Assembly (NCBI RefSeq): GCF_025562755.1
Contig: NZ_CP103300.1
Coordinates: 2,546,001 to 2,610,000 of the forward strand
From: Endozoicomonas euniceicola
GTDB lineage: Bacteria; Pseudomonadota; Gammaproteobacteria; Pseudomonadales; Endozoicomonadaceae
DNA length: 64,000 bases
Direction: 5' to 3'
The notes beneath the pieces are model-generated. The model did not search any database, was not told where the DNA came from, and was given only the letters and a program-made list of their open reading frames with translations. Positions within the stretch are counted from its first letter, which is position 1. Each line of letters opens with the position of its first letter. A program made the translations under genes and the position numbers. Below are positions 62,847 to 64,000 of this stretch, piece after piece.

Positions 62847-62864
62847 AAACTGGTCGAGCCTTCG

Positions 62865-63013
62865 GCTCTCAAGCTGGAAGCTATAAGCTTAAAGCTCGAA
62901 GCTGAACGCTCCTGGAATCCAAAATATACTTAAACAGCTTTGTTTATTCTTGCTCTACACTCTCTCACTATTGCGTACAGCTTCCGGCTTCAAGCTTATA
63001 GCTTCAAGCTCTT
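62865..63013. repeat. Imperfect long inverted repeat in 23S-5S spacer
   Basis: AGCTGGAAGCTATAAGCTTA at about 62871 pairs with TTCAAGCTTATAGCTTCAAG at about 62989, with further pairing around both. The stem would be 30 bp or more and could be an RNase III processing site for 23S/5S precursors. Confidence 0.6.
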
Positions 63014-63031
63014 CAAATCGCTTTGGCGTTA

Positions 63032-64000
<969 letters not shown>

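Overview
This window looks like the chromosome of a gammaproteobacterium of the Endozoicomonas type (Oceanospirillales). That placement is an inference from moderate GC, very dense insertion sequences, gammaproteobacterial versions of glmUS, deoCABD, tsx, truC and pyrF, and several eukaryote-like proteins (a RING-H2 finger protein and two Fic proteins). No species assignment is possible from the sequence alone.

Layout. 1-8.7 kb is a wreckage zone: a truncated secreted protein, two almost identical 2107-bp mobile units (1098-3204 and 6123-8229), a degenerate trypsin-like membrane protein, a C_GCAxxG_C_C redox protein and a broken hipA. 8.7-11.56 kb is a deleted Tn7-like transposon parked at the standard attTn7 site just after glmS; it keeps both ends and a tnsA fragment and carries an IS200/IS605-type element. 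11.6-15.9 kb holds the glmU-glmS operon and a TrmB-like regulator. 17.9-30.1 kb is a nucleoside salvage district: the outer-membrane channel gene tsx (cut by an IS66 element), a UshA-like 5'-nucleotidase and its catalytically degenerate paralogue, and deoC-deoA and deoB-deoD, separated by an opposite-strand CHASE histidine kinase/response regulator pair.

30.4-42.6 kb is a decaying defence island: IS66 and IS110 remnants, an isochorismatase-like hydrolase, a group II intron tail, then a type I restriction operon. hsdM is intact. hsdS is split by an IS4 element that is itself split by an ISKra4 element. An ATPase plus Toprim-like pair is embedded before hsdR, and hsdR is cut to its N-terminus by a second IS200/IS605 copy. 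43-53 kb carries a PunR-like LysR regulator, a very large lineage-restricted protein, a Fic protein, a nucleoside deaminase, a DMT exporter and the RING-H2 protein. 53-61.5 kb is mostly housekeeping (pyrF, beta carbonic anhydrase, cytochrome b561, Fic, truC, a flavoprotein) with an IS607 element that appears to split a small coiled-coil gene. 61.5-64 kb is the 3' end of an rRNA operon on the minus strand (23S, 5S), with a 5S-terminator fragment duplicated around an unknown gene and a group II intron tail.

How it fits together. The nucleoside genes form a route from outer-membrane uptake through periplasmic dephosphorylation to phosphorolysis and deoxyribose-phosphate cleavage, with the first step (Tsx) now broken. 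The defence island is broken at the specificity and motor subunits. Several nested insertions can be ordered in time from exact target-site duplications: 10 bp for IS4, 9 bp for ISKra4, 8 bp for IS66, 5 bp for a small MITE. CRISPR arrays and tRNA genes were not found.
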